A DNA stretch of 53,337 nucleotides from a virus (IMGVR_UViG_3300029327_000043:1-53337); one strand, 5' to 3'; shown: positions 41,495-50,179, counted from the first letter of the stretch. A program made the numbers and translations. The notes: generated from the sequence alone by a model not told the origin.

Positions 41495-43441
41495 ATGGCC
41501 TTTAACCCGGAGCTGGGGAGCACGTCTCCCGCTGTGTTGCTCGATAACGCCGAGCGCCTGGATAAGCTGGTCAATGGAGATGCGGCCACCGTTCCCGACC
41601 GTGCCGGGCAACCGCTGGACTCCTGGCGTCTTATGCTGCAGACCTTCGCTGCTGTTGTCGAAAATACCCGCCAGAACCTGATCCCACTTGGCAAGCAATA
41701 CCAGAGTGTGGAAGAGGCTCAGGCGGATATTGCCAGTATTCCAGAAGGTGCCACCACCTATGTACGCAGTCCGGATGATTCTGCTCTGGCGATCGAATAC
41801 CGAAATGTCGCCGGGACGCTGACGGCAACCGGGCGCAGGATGCCATCACAGAGTTCTGTCGACGCAGTTATCCAGTTTATCGATGAGTTTATTGCCAGCG
41901 GGGCTGTCAGTGGTGACTTTTTCCCTTTCTTTGTCGATGGGGCCGGGAACGTGCCTGTGTACTGGGATAACGGTTTTGCGGTTTCCCGGATTGCCACATC
42001 GTTGTATCAGATGATCTATGAGGATGTTCATGCGCGGCTGGGGGATGCGTTGAATGTGCAGGTCACAGGGGTTTCCCATCTGTTTTTCCCGTTATTCATG
42101 GACAGCGCCGGAAATGTACCGGTGTACTGGAATGGTGGACTTGATGCGTCGGCAATTGCGACAGGACTGCTGGAAAAAATATGGACTTATATCAACGGCA
42201 TCATCGCTAATGCGCTTAACCAGAATGTCCCTCTGGTTTCCCCTGGTTTTGTACCAGGGATGATGGACGCCGCCGGAAATATCCCGTTCTGGTTCCAGGA
42301 TGGCGAGCTTGATGCGACAGGTATCGGGCCAAACATCAGGGGAATTTTCGCAAGATGGTATCAGCGGCGTATGTACACCTCAGCTTATAACATTCCTCTG
42401 CATACCGACGGGCGAACTCTGTGGCGCTGGAAAGCAAAGAAAGCGCAGCTCAAAGCTGGCCTGGCAACCCGGCCACACTTCATGCTGACGGGCGACAGCT
42501 GGACGCAGAATAACGAACTGGCGACCGCTATCGCCGGGCTGCTGCATGATGATTATGGTGATGCCGGTCTTGGCTGGCGCACGGTTAACTACGGAGCGGC
42601 ACGCGATGGCTCGAATATCAACCGCTCTGCAGGGTGGAATCTGTATGACTCATCGCCGACAAGTGGTGCGCCGCTGTACGGCTGCGGAATTGATGGTCAG
42701 TCAGTCAATACGACCATGGCGACCGACTATTTCAGGGTGACGAATGTCCGCTGCACTGACTGCCGTATTTACTACCAGGATTTGAACGGGCGTTTCCAGT
42801 ACGGCTACGACGCTGGCGGGATCACTCAGTGGACAGAGGTTGTCTGCGGGAATACCGGCGCGACAAAATCGGTGTTGCTGACAGGCATGACCGACGAGGT
42901 CAGAACCATATACATCAAAACCGATGGCAACATGGGGCGTGTCGCTATCCACGGGTTTTATCTGTGGCGCAGTGGCGTGGCGGGGTGTGTGATGAGCAAG
43001 GCGGGGAATTCCGGGATTCTTGCCGATCAGTTCCTGCTGTTCTCCGACAAAATCGCTGAGTACCTGAGCACAATGCAGCCTGACGTGATTGCGATTGTCA
43101 TCGGGAATAACGATTACAGGATTTCTGAATCGACAGCCACATTCCGTACTGCTCTGCAAACGTACATGGCCGCCTGTCGTGCTGTGCTCCCTGACGTGGG
43201 ATTTATTCTGATGGCACCACCCCGCACGAACGGAACAGCGATAACGCCCATCGTTGATTTCCGCGATGTGATGTACGACCTCTCGCAGTCGCTGAACTGC
43301 GAATTCTTCAGCATTTACGACCTGTTTGATACCTGGGCTGAAATGAATTCTCTCGGCTGTTTCCTCGATAACCTTCACCCCAATGCCGTGGGTGGAAATC
43401 TAATCGCCTCATCTCTGAATAACGCACTGATTAAAGGCTGA
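41495..43441 (+). CDS. Tail fibre/spike with SGNH hydrolase domain
   Basis: The 648-aa product has an N-terminal attachment region (1-130), three degenerate repeats (FFPFFVDGAGNVPVYWDNG, FFPLFMDSAGNVPVYWNGG, FVPGMMDAAGNIPFWFQDG; about 145-280) and an SGNH/GDSL esterase domain with S335 (TGDSW), N538 (IGNND) and D625-x-x-H628 (DNLHPN). Such fibres deacetylate capsular or O-antigen sugars. It probably defines the host capsule type. GGAG precedes the ATG. Confidence 0.88.
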   Translation: MAFNPELGSTSPAVLLDNAERLDKLVNGDAATVPDRAGQPLDSWRLMLQTFAAVVENTRQNLIPLGKQYQSVEEAQADIASIPEGATTYVRSPDDSALAIEYRNVAGTLTATGRRMPSQSSVDAVIQFIDEFIASGAVSGDFFPFFVDGAGNVPVYWDNGFAVSRIATSLYQMIYEDVHARLGDALNVQVTGVSHLFFPLFMDSAGNVPVYWNGGLDASAIATGLLEKIWTYINGIIANALNQNVPLVSPGFVPGMMDAAGNIPFWFQDGELDATGIGPNIRGIFARWYQRRMYTSAYNIPLHTDGRTLWRWKAKKAQLKAGLATRPHFMLTGDSWTQNNELATAIAGLLHDDYGDAGLGWRTVNYGAARDGSNINRSAGWNLYDSSPTSGAPLYGCGIDGQSVNTTMATDYFRVTNVRCTDCRIYYQDLNGRFQYGYDAGGITQWTEVVCGNTGATKSVLLTGMTDEVRTIYIKTDGNMGRVAIHGFYLWRSGVAGCVMSKAGNSGILADQFLLFSDKIAEYLSTMQPDVIAIVIGNNDYRISESTATFRTALQTYMAACRAVLPDVGFILMAPPRTNGTAITPIVDFRDVMYDLSQSLNCEFFSIYDLFDTWAEMNSLGCFLDNLHPNAVGGNLIASSLNNALIKG

Positions 43442-43444
43442 ATC

Positions 43445-44245
43445 ATGACAAATGAAATCTATATTCCGAAACTTGGCGATATTGTAATCCCTGGCAGCCA
43501 TCCAAAAATCGGCCATTTTATGCAGCCTGATTTGCCTGTCACTGCAGGGTTAAAAGCGATGTACATCCACGGCGGTTCGGTTGATCTAAGCATCAGAAAC
43601 CGGGCTGATAACTCAGCACCACTTACCCTTGTCGGTTCCCCGGAGATCGCCAGCGGCTTTGGAGCGGTATGTGGTTATGGGAAATGCTTCGATACCGGAA
43701 AGGTCTCAGCAAAAAACCAGACCCATATCGTGATCTGCAAACCGGTAAAGCCGACGGCGGCTACCGATGTGCAGCAGGCGTTCATGATGGGGAACTACAA
43801 CTATTCCGGAGCACCCGCAGTTTATCGCGGTGACGGGCTCGCGTTTCTGTTTTCGGGGCAAAGTCTTTACGGGTCATTCGTTGAAGATAACAGCGTGACG
43901 CCGATAAACATGATCAACTACTTCAGCGCGGCCTATGACACCTCGAAGTGGGCGGCGTTTGTTTCGCTGATCGACGGTGATAACGGTATAGCACGCATCG
44001 GCGGACGTCAGGGCGGCGCGCTTGCATGGCAGAACTCGCGCGCGTTGACCAACAGGACTGCATACGCAGATCGGACAATCCGCATCGGTTCTCATCATGC
44101 ACCTGCGGCCTATCCGGCGGGAGCGGCTATTACAATGGGCATGGAACTGATTTTCGAGACAGCACTGACGCAGGCACAGGTTGCATCGGTTATCGACAGT
44201 ATCAGCGCGTATCTTAATTCTGCATGGGGTATTTCAGATCTATAA
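43445..44245 (+). CDS. Second fibre/lectin-like protein
   Basis: The 266-aa product begins like an adhesin tip (MTNEIYIPKLGDIVIPGSHPKIGHF) and reads like a concanavalin/LamG-type beta-sandwich (TLVGSPEIASGFGAVCGYGKCFDTG, GMELIFETALTQAQVASVIDSISAYL). It lies three bases after the SGNH fibre and shares the operon. Sugar binding at the fibre tip is inferred. Confidence 0.68.
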   Translation: MTNEIYIPKLGDIVIPGSHPKIGHFMQPDLPVTAGLKAMYIHGGSVDLSIRNRADNSAPLTLVGSPEIASGFGAVCGYGKCFDTGKVSAKNQTHIVICKPVKPTAATDVQQAFMMGNYNYSGAPAVYRGDGLAFLFSGQSLYGSFVEDNSVTPINMINYFSAAYDTSKWAAFVSLIDGDNGIARIGGRQGGALAWQNSRALTNRTAYADRTIRIGSHHAPAAYPAGAAITMGMELIFETALTQAQVASVIDSISAYLNSAWGISDL

Positions 44246-44289
44246 CCTGCGATGGAGATAAAGGTAGATAGGTATTTAAAATTCAATTG

Positions 44290-44330
44290 GCGACTACACA
44301 TATTCTCTGTAGTCGCTGCGAATTATTTTT
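44290..44330. terminator. Convergent terminator between fibre and the leftward gene
   Basis: GCGACTACA (44290-44298) and TGTAGTCGC (44308-44316) with a nine-base loop; AATTATTTTTT follows on the plus strand. It ends the structural operon and probably the opposing gene too. Confidence 0.72.
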
Positions 44331-45157
44331 TAATTGGCGAATAAATCAACTACCTGCCTTGCCAAAATGACAGATTCCTTTAGGTATTGAAGTACGTTTT
44401 CCTGACCTTCTTCAGTTGCATTTTCTTTGATTTTGTGTAGGGCAATGCTCAAGTCTGGAACGGGTTGAGTGAATGTAACTTTACTGGATTCAAAAATAGG
44501 TATTGAATAAACATCGATAGCCTTTGAGCCTAATATAAGGCCAATTTGTACCTCTTGGATGGTGGAGTTTGTTTCTTTGTTAGTGATGGATATTTTTTTC
44601 GCCACATTGATAACAGATATTGGTTCTCTGTGTTTGTTAAGGTTGCTTAATGCTGCAATTTCTCTAATTCTATATTTCCCGCCCATGAATGGTTCAAGTG
44701 TTTTTATTTTTATTTCAATAGCTTGTGGTAGTTTCCCCTTAAATATCTTATTAATTCTAGAATCTATATTTTCAGGCTTATCTGTTGATGGGAAGTATAT
44801 TGATTCAAGTTCGTTGCCAGACATGCCATGCTCTTTAGCTATAGCTTGAGCGAGGTACTCATAACTTATTCTTATATTCTCTACCACGTCACCTAAAGCA
44901 AGGTTAATTGTAGGTGGCGTATCTTTAACAACATTCAATCTCAGTGAGGCCATACCAGCAGGATCAATCTTAAAATATTTTTTTAAGAAATTATTTAACT
45001 CATCTTGTCTTGGAGCATTGCTTTGGGTTTCCATTATCGAAAATTTCAATGTTAGTGGTTCTGAATCTATATATTTTCGAACCCTATCTTCTAAATATGT
45101 TATAAGTTCTTCTGCCCAGTCAAGTCTGTTGATTGAATCCTTGATGTCGATTGTCAT
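44330..45157 (-). CDS. Leftward AT-rich accessory gene, 275 aa, unknown function
   Basis: The product begins MTIDIKDSINRLDWAEELITYLEDRV and includes two mixed alpha/beta regions (PTINLALGDVVENIRISYEYLAQAIAKEHGM; IEIKIKTLEPFMGGKYRIREIAALSNLNKHREP). AT-rich and opposed to the late operon, so a lysogenic-conversion or defence gene is plausible. TGGGAGTTTAAC precedes the ATG. HREP within a NLNKHREP motif could be catalytic or nucleotide-related, but no family is claimed. Confidence 0.68.
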   Translation of the reverse strand: MTIDIKDSINRLDWAEELITYLEDRVRKYIDSEPLTLKFSIMETQSNAPRQDELNNFLKKYFKIDPAGMASLRLNVVKDTPPTINLALGDVVENIRISYEYLAQAIAKEHGMSGNELESIYFPSTDKPENIDSRINKIFKGKLPQAIEIKIKTLEPFMGGKYRIREIAALSNLNKHREPISVINVAKKISITNKETNSTIQEVQIGLILGSKAIDVYSIPIFESSKVTFTQPVPDLSIALHKIKENATEEGQENVLQYLKESVILARQVVDLFAN

Positions 45158-45367
45158 GTTAAACTCCCAGAAATAAAAAATAATCTATAGCATTAACGAT
45201 AATGTCGTAGTTAGTTTTTTTTAATCCTATGTTTACAGGCATATTCCTGTAATTCATTAGTGATTCAATTATTTTATATGTAAATGGTTGGGTTTTATAT
45301 TATTTCAATGTGTAACATTAATTTCGATATGATAAATTAGTCTGTCAAGCCCGCAAGGACGGTAACG
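45158..45367. other. AT-rich control region of the leftward gene
   Basis: No gene seen. The stretch is strongly AT-rich (TTTTTTTAATCC, TATTATTTCAATG) and probably holds the promoter of the 275-aa gene. It ends at an invertase remnant. Confidence 0.5.
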
Positions 45368-45448
45368 CTGACGCCAGTAGCAGCAGGGGCCGACGTGATC
45401 GGCGTAGGGGTTAAGACGGTTTACAAATATTTTCCGGTAGGCGAGTGA
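45368..45448 (+). pseudogene. 3' remnant of a DNA invertase (copy A)
   Basis: Reading to the stop at 45448 gives ADVIGVGVKTVYKYFPVGE, the end of the C-terminal helix-turn-helix of Hin/Gin/Pin recombinases. Upstream the frame decays. A longer homologous remnant occurs at 47476-47670, with a shared AAGACGGTTTACAAATATTT. The two copies bracket the 45.4-47.6 kb accessory segment. Confidence 0.7.
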
Positions 45449-45473
45449 GGTAGGGTGATAGCCCTGTTTGATA

Positions 45474-45508
45474 AAAAAATCCCCCTGAGCAGGCACACGC
45501 AGGGGGAA
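45474..45508 (-). terminator. Leftward terminator
   Basis: Leftward reading gives CCCCCTG-CGTGTGCCTGCT-CAGGGGG followed by ATTTTTTT, a strong terminator about 100 bases after the short leftward frame at 45611. Confidence 0.82.
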
Positions 45509-45610
45509 AGTACTGCATAACATCATTGCTGTGTGCGTCTTTGCGCGCAGCATATTTTCAGAGAAAACCTCCATCATTTCCAGATGTTTCTTCTTATTTC
45601 AGACTGTGTA

Positions 45611-45847
45611 CTAACCCTGATTGTAAAAAAGCCACAAATCAGACAGCGTTGACGCCACAAAACTGATCTCTGACAGCGTGTCGCCCGCAGCATTCGTGGC
45701 GTCGAAGCCAAAGAACCGTTTAGGGAAACCAGGCTTTGGTCCGTACTGCGTTTTCAGATTATCCAGCAGACTGACCGACAGCATCGATACCAGCACGCCA
45801 GCAGGTCGCTTTTTCTTCCACGTTATGAGCGGACGTAATCTAGTCAT
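45611..45847 (-). CDS. 78-aa leftward frame, possibly the 3' end of a decayed gene
   Basis: The frame ends FDATNAAGDTLSEISFVASTLSDLWLFYNQG and looks protein-like in its C-terminal half (regular, soluble), but the proposed start lacks a ribosome site and no upstream frame continues. A terminator lies downstream on the same strand. It could be a remnant rather than a gene. Confidence 0.4.
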   Translation of the reverse strand: MTRLRPLITWKKKRPAGVLVSMLSVSLLDNLKTQYGPKPGFPKRFFGFDATNAAGDTLSEISFVASTLSDLWLFYNQG

Positions 45848-45983
45848 CTATGGAAAAAACTTAGTAAACGGAAAGATAGGATAATGAAGCGCTACTGTTT
45901 AATTGCTTGGTATCACATCTTTTTATGGTGATTTCAGTATGATAATGTATTTAATTCCATCTCGATCAATAAGTGAGTTTGTC

Positions 45984-46457
45984 ATGGGCACAGAACATAA
46001 GTTAAAGAGCTTAAATGTCCTAGAGTCAGAAATCGATTCTCGAATTAAAGAATTCAATGCAAAGCGTGATTATAACCAGAGAAGAGGTGAAATGTACTCC
46101 ATTGGACAATTTGTATTGGGTGGGCTTACTACTTTATTGATAGCAATAAATACCAGCTTTTCTTTCTTCCTTGTATCTATTTTAGCTATTATAACTAGTG
46201 GGCTGGCGAGCATGGCGGGGCAGGTTCTTACCAAGTACATGTATCAAGAAAAAATGACTATGAATATTGCTACAGTTTGTGATCTTTACGAACTAAAGCA
46301 TTTAATTACGATGGATAAAAACATGGAAGAGGATGATGTCACTAGAAAAATAACACTTGAAAGAGTTCAGGAATATCAAGATAAATATCAAAATATTTTA
46401 AATGCCGCAAATAATAAATGGCAAGAAATTTTTGTTAAGGGTAAATCTAAAGAGTAA
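45984..46457 (+). CDS. SLATT-like two-transmembrane protein
   Basis: From ATG 45984 the 157-aa product has a helical N-terminus (ESEIDSRIKEFNAKRDYNQRRG), two adjacent membrane helices (IGQFVLGGLTTLLIAI and FFLVSILAIITSGLASMAG, about 40-80) and a C-terminal coiled coil (ITLERVQEYQDKYQNIL). That is the topology of SLATT proteins, two-TM effectors of nucleotide-linked immune systems, but these usually sit beside a cyclase or SLOG gene, which I do not see. Starts at 45939 or 45903 are also possible. AT-rich. Confidence 0.6.
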   Translation: MGTEHKLKSLNVLESEIDSRIKEFNAKRDYNQRRGEMYSIGQFVLGGLTTLLIAINTSFSFFLVSILAIITSGLASMAGQVLTKYMYQEKMTMNIATVCDLYELKHLITMDKNMEEDDVTRKITLERVQEYQDKYQNILNAANNKWQEIFVKGKSKE

Positions 46458-46501
46458 TGAGAAAAACCTCTAAAGCACTTACACTAAATAAAGTTAACAA
46501 A

Positions 46502-46528
46502 GAGACTATAAATGTCAAATATAGTCTC
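46502..46528. terminator. Convergent hairpin
   Basis: GAGACTATA (46502-46510) and TATAGTCTC (46520-46528) between two converging genes; likely bidirectional terminator. Confidence 0.65.
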
Positions 46529-46553
46529 TATAATTTAACTTTCACCAATAACG

Positions 46554-47096
46554 TTATAGCTTGCCGAAAGTATCACTCATGATCTTATTAACCTCCTGAA
46601 TGCTATATACATCCAGAACGCCTATATCCTTATCTCTAATCTGAACATGAGGCCAGTCTTTATTATTCCAGATCCCACCAGGATTCAAACCAATATCAAT
46701 CGCAGCGTCAGTGTATACGTGATAACCGTTCACACCCTTAATGAAAATATCTGGTGACCATTCAGCCTTGCCATTAACCAACCAAAAACAATCGACGGCT
46801 TCCCCCCATTGATGCCATGAAAGGCCCGGAGGGGTATTGGTGACCTTTATTCCGTGTTGCGGACTAACTGATTCTAGGCAGTGAGCGAGGAAATCCGCCC
46901 CCTGCTTCTTGAACATGTCAATTCTATTAGTTATCTCTTCAATAGAACGGGACTGACGCCATAGCCTGCCTTGCTCAAAGGGATCTCGAAGCCCTGTACT
47001 TGGCCTCATTAAGCAACCTTTCAACTGGCACTGTTCTATCACTTTTAATACTTTTTCTTTAAGTTCGGGGTGCACTAAATCCAGATTAGCAGCCAT
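46554..47096 (-). CDS. M15-type peptidase (VanY/endolysin-like)
   Basis: From ATG 47096 (GGAG six bases upstream) the product is 180 aa with STGLRDPFEQGRLWRQSRS, PPGLSWHQWGEAVDCFW and IWNNKDWPHVQIR, the H-x(6)-D ... H zinc motif of M15 carboxypeptidases/L-alanyl-D-glutamate endopeptidases. No signal peptide is visible. It runs opposite to the late genes and is not part of the lysis cassette, so it may be a second muralytic enzyme or an accessory effector. Confidence 0.82.
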   Translation of the reverse strand: MAANLDLVHPELKEKVLKVIEQCQLKGCLMRPSTGLRDPFEQGRLWRQSRSIEEITNRIDMFKKQGADFLAHCLESVSPQHGIKVTNTPPGLSWHQWGEAVDCFWLVNGKAEWSPDIFIKGVNGYHVYTDAAIDIGLNPGGIWNNKDWPHVQIRDKDIGVLDVYSIQEVNKIMSDTFGKL

Positions 47097-47240
47097 ATCC
47101 AGCTCCAATGCTGAGTGAATATTACGTTCAGAGGAAGATCCCGCCATGGGATAAAATAACTATAGTGCGTGATTGAAATTTATCCACACCATGTATAATG
47201 ATAAAAAAGGTTCTTAGGAATTTGATGGGTAAGAGGTCCC

Positions 47241-47271
47241 ACCCGGCAGCCGTATACAAGGCCTGCCGGGT
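47241..47271. repeat. Inverted repeat of unknown role
   Basis: ACCCGGCAG (47241-47249) and CTGCCGGGT (47263-47271) with a 13-base spacer, no T run. It stands between the peptidase promoter region and recombinase debris; it may be a recombination or terminator relic. Confidence 0.5.
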
Positions 47272-47288
47272 AGGGTAACTGCAGGTGT

Positions 47289-47477
47289 TCATGCCGTGCA
47301 GTCGGCGATGATTTCACTTATTTTTTCTTTCTGCAACCTATTGAATTTATCATGCAGAGTTTTCGGAAATAGTTCGGTGTAAACCTGCCACAGAATATTC
47401 AGTGAGCGGCGGCCGGTTACCTGTGCTACTTCTTCAATGCTGAATCCAGCCTCAAATAAACGGCTTGCCCCTTCGCG
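47289..47477 (-). pseudogene. C-terminal remnant of a tyrosine recombinase (integrase)
   Basis: The leftward frame gives REGASRLFEAGFSIEEVAQVTG, then RRSLNILWQVYTELFPKTLHDKF, the end of an integrase with the active Tyr in QVYTELFP. The H of the usual GH-box is R here, and the N-terminal three quarters are absent. It meets the invertase remnant at about 47476 on the opposite strand. Confidence 0.75.
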
Positions 47478-47670
47478 GCGTGAGAGGACACGCGCAGGGC
47501 TGGCGGCGGCAAGAGAGCAGGGGCGCATTGGAGGGCGCCGGCGGGTAATGACCCCTGATGTCGTCGATCGGGCTCGCCGGATGCTGGAGAACGGAGCCAC
47601 GCGGCGGCAGCTGGCGGACGTGATTGGCGTGAATTTGAAGACGGTTTACAAATATTTCCCTGCGGGATAA
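47476..47670 (+). pseudogene. C-terminal remnant of a DNA invertase (copy B)
   Basis: The frame RRERTRAGLAAAREQGRIGG...RRMLENGATRRQLADVIGVNLKTVYKYFPAG is the hinge and helix-turn-helix of Hin/Gin-type serine recombinases. The catalytic domain is missing. It abuts an opposed integrase remnant and resembles copy A 2.1 kb upstream. From 47671 to the LexA box there is no gene. Confidence 0.85.
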
Positions 47671-47892
47671 GAATGCTCACCTGCAAACCGTATGCAAGAG
47701 ATCGCAGGTGAGCAATTTGCTATGAAGCATTGCTATAGCTGAAAAATTTTAACCTCGCATTGTTCGCAAAACCATCAAACAGCTAAGGCCTGAAAACACT
47801 TTAAGACTTACCTTGCTCATTACATCAATATGTTACGTCAATGGCGTAAATTGATAGCCATCGCCTATATTGATATGTCGACCTGTTAAAAC

Positions 47893-47912
47893 TACTGTAT
47901 ATAAAAACAGTA
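47893..47912 (+). promoter_or_regulatory. LexA box of the umuDC operon
   Basis: TACTGTATATAAAAACAGTA, a near-consensus SOS box 21 bases before the umuD start, so the operon is LexA-repressed. Confidence 0.93.
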
Positions 47913-47932
47913 TTAATGTGAGCGAGTCTATT

Positions 47933-48352
47933 ATGCAGTTCTACACGCCCGTTGAGTTACGTCAGATCATGCTGCTCCCCTTGTACAGCGACCTTGTGCA
48001 ATGTGGTTTTCCAAGTCCAGCGCAGGATTATGTTGAGCAACGTATCGATCTGAACGAGTTGCTCGTTAACCACCCCAGTGCGACGTATTTTGTCAAAGCC
48101 GCCGGCGACAGCATGAAAGACGCCGGCATAGGGGAAGGGGATCTTCTGGTTGTGGATAGCTCAAGGACAGCAGTTCATGGCGATATCGTTATTGCTGCTG
48201 TGGATGGGGAATTTACCGTTAAGAAGCTGCAGCTGCATCCGCGGGTTCAGCTTAACCCAATGAACCCTGCATATTCGCCGATAGTCGTGGGTAGCGAGGA
48301 TACTCTCGATGTGTTTGGGGTCGTAACTTACATCATCAAATCGGCTGGCTGA
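47933..48352 (+). CDS. umuD: UmuD, Pol V autoproteolytic subunit
   Basis: The 139-aa product keeps the cleavage site C24-G25, nucleophile S60 (GDSM) and K97 (FTVKK) at the same numbers as E. coli UmuD. RecA-induced cleavage yields UmuD', which joins UmuC as Pol V. The ATG at 47933 was chosen over a frame start 63 bases upstream that would precede the SOS box. Confidence 0.95.
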   Translation: MQFYTPVELRQIMLLPLYSDLVQCGFPSPAQDYVEQRIDLNELLVNHPSATYFVKAAGDSMKDAGIGEGDLLVVDSSRTAVHGDIVIAAVDGEFTVKKLQLHPRVQLNPMNPAYSPIVVGSEDTLDVFGVVTYIIKSAG

Positions 48353-48353
48353 G

Positions 48354-49619
48354 ATGTTTGCACTTTGCGATGTGAACTCATTTTACGCATCCTGCGAAAC
48401 TGTTTTCCGTCCTGACCTGAAGGGGCGGCCGGTGGTCGTTCTGTCAAACAACGACGGCTGTGTGATCGCCCGTTCGCAAGAGGCGAAGCCCTTCGTCAAA
48501 ATGGGTGAGCCTTATTTCAAGCAAAAGGACATGTTTCGCAGGCACGGTATTATCGCGTTTAGCAGCAACTATGAGCTTTATGCCGATATGTCCAACCGAG
48601 TGATGACAACGCTGGAGGAACTCTCTCCACGCTGCGAAATTTACAGTATTGATGAGGCATTTTGCGACCTGACAGGAGTTCGGAATTGTCGCGACCTTAC
48701 CGACTTTGGCAGGGAAATTCGCGAGACGGTTCTGCGCAGGACGCACCTCACGGTCGGTGTCGGCATAGCCCAGACTAAAACCCTGGCAAAGCTGGCCAAT
48801 CACGCGGCGAAACAGTGGCAGCGGCAGACCGGAGGAGTGGTGGATCTGTCTAATCTGGAAAGACAGAGGAAGTTGATGGCTTTGCTTCCGGTGGATGAGG
48901 TCTGGGGCGTCGGGCGCCGCATCAGTAAAAAACTGGAGGCCATGGGGATTAAAACGGTACTGCAGCTGGCGGATACCGATATCCGTTTTATCCGGAAACA
49001 CTTTAACGTTGTTTTGGAAAGGACTGTGCGGGAGCTGCGTGGCGAACCATGCCTCGGGCTGGAGGAGTTCTCGCCGGTAAAGCAGGAGATTGTCTGTAGT
49101 CGCAGCTTTGGGCAGCGGATTTCCACCTACGAAGAGATGCGCCAGGCGATATGCTTATACGCATCCCGTGCCGCGGAGAAACTCCGTGGCGAGCATCAGT
49201 ACTGCCGCTTTATCTCTGCATTCGTCAAAACCAGCCCCTTTGCGCTTAACGAGCCGTATTACGGGAACAATGCATCAGTAAAGCTGCTTACACCGACCCA
49301 GGATAGCCGGGACATCATCACCGCGGCGACAAAATGCCTCGATGCAATCTGGCGAGACGGGCATCGCTACCAGAAAGCAGGCGTGATGCTGGGGGATTTC
49401 TACAGTCAGGGAGTGGCCCAGCTAAACCTGTTCGATGATAACGCTCCCCGGAGGGGGAGTGAGAAACTGATGGAGGTCCTGGATCATCTGAATGCCAAAA
49501 ATGGGAGAGGGGCGCTGTACTTTGCTGGCCAAGGAATCCAGACCGCCTGGCAGATGAAACGAGAAATGCTATCCCCGCGCTATACTACGAGGTTCTGTGA
49601 CCTGCTCAAAGTTAAATGA
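48354..49619 (+). CDS. umuC: UmuC, Pol V catalytic subunit
   Basis: The 421-aa Y-family polymerase has MFALCDVNSFYASCETVFRP, SNNDGCVIARSQEAK and YSIDEAFCDLTG (catalytic Asp/Glu), a helix-hairpin-helix VDEVWGVGRRISKKLEAMG, and full length (E. coli 422 aa). The C-terminus retains a QLNLFDD beta-clamp motif. One base after umuD. It carries out error-prone bypass synthesis. Likely prophage- or island-borne rather than the host's own copy. Confidence 0.95.
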   Translation: MFALCDVNSFYASCETVFRPDLKGRPVVVLSNNDGCVIARSQEAKPFVKMGEPYFKQKDMFRRHGIIAFSSNYELYADMSNRVMTTLEELSPRCEIYSIDEAFCDLTGVRNCRDLTDFGREIRETVLRRTHLTVGVGIAQTKTLAKLANHAAKQWQRQTGGVVDLSNLERQRKLMALLPVDEVWGVGRRISKKLEAMGIKTVLQLADTDIRFIRKHFNVVLERTVRELRGEPCLGLEEFSPVKQEIVCSRSFGQRISTYEEMRQAICLYASRAAEKLRGEHQYCRFISAFVKTSPFALNEPYYGNNASVKLLTPTQDSRDIITAATKCLDAIWRDGHRYQKAGVMLGDFYSQGVAQLNLFDDNAPRRGSEKLMEVLDHLNAKNGRGALYFAGQGIQTAWQMKREMLSPRYTTRFCDLLKVK

Positions 49620-49972
49620 TTCGGTCACTAACGGTAATGGTGATGCTACTACAATCTGCTTAGTGCGAAGAACGGAAGTCAGCTATGCTTGTCAGTGTTG
49701 ATAGATGGTTACTTTTGATTCCGAGTGATGATTGAGGGGTGCAGACCATTTAGGGCGGGGAGGATGTCAATTAGCCGTCCTGACAACCTGTCATCCCTCA
49801 TCCGAATAACGGCTGATGAAATGGCGTTGTGGCAAGGAGACAACCTTTTCTCTAAGCACACACACCATGCCCGTTATCCCGCCGGCTAACAGCTACAATG
49901 ACAGCATTGTTTAAGTTGTAAGTATTGGGAAGTTTAGGTAAGATAAGGGTATAAACGTATAGGAGAGTATCA
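49620..49972. other. Gap without a confident gene
   Basis: About 350 bases between umuC and the 52-aa gene. A promoter-like region lies close to 49925 (AAGTTTAGGTAAGATAAGG). No frame is convincing. Confidence 0.5.
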
Positions 49973-50131
49973 ATGAGCCTGTCCGAACTTTATGAAGTAG
50001 CCGAAAACGTTACTTTTGGGCCTGCAGAAAACCGGGCGCTTGAAGAAAAGCTGCGTGAAATTGAGCATGAAGCCAATGCCCGTAGTAAAATCATGACGGA
50101 AGAATTTCTGTCTCGCTCATACAGTCTTTAA
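49973..50131 (+). CDS. 52-aa acidic helical protein upstream of the papain-like gene
   Basis: MSLSELYEVAENVTFGPAENRALEEKLREIEHEANARSKIMTEEFLSRSYSL: acidic, helical, AGGAG six bases before the ATG. It is followed by a terminator that lies right before the next gene. It resembles small antitoxins or anti-activators in size and charge; no family. Confidence 0.65.
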   Translation: MSLSELYEVAENVTFGPAENRALEEKLREIEHEANARSKIMTEEFLSRSYSL

Positions 50132-50145
50132 TCTATTCATCTAAA

Positions 50146-50167
50146 GCAGCCTTTGGCTGCTTTTTTT
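50146..50167 (+). terminator. Terminator between the 52-aa gene and the papain-like gene
   Basis: GCAGCC-TTT-GGCTGC followed by seven T, 15 bases after the stop and 12 bases before the next ATG. The following gene must be reached by read-through or have its own start. Confidence 0.9.
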
Positions 50168-50179
50168 ATTGTTAAAAAC

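Noticed and set aside
42701-43378. 225-codon leftward frame opposite the SGNH fibre
   Set aside because: Antisense shadow of the hydrolase domain; no ribosome site or recognisable family.
45305-45577. 90-codon leftward frame
   Set aside because: Runs through a strong leftward terminator and the invertase remnant, so not a plausible gene.
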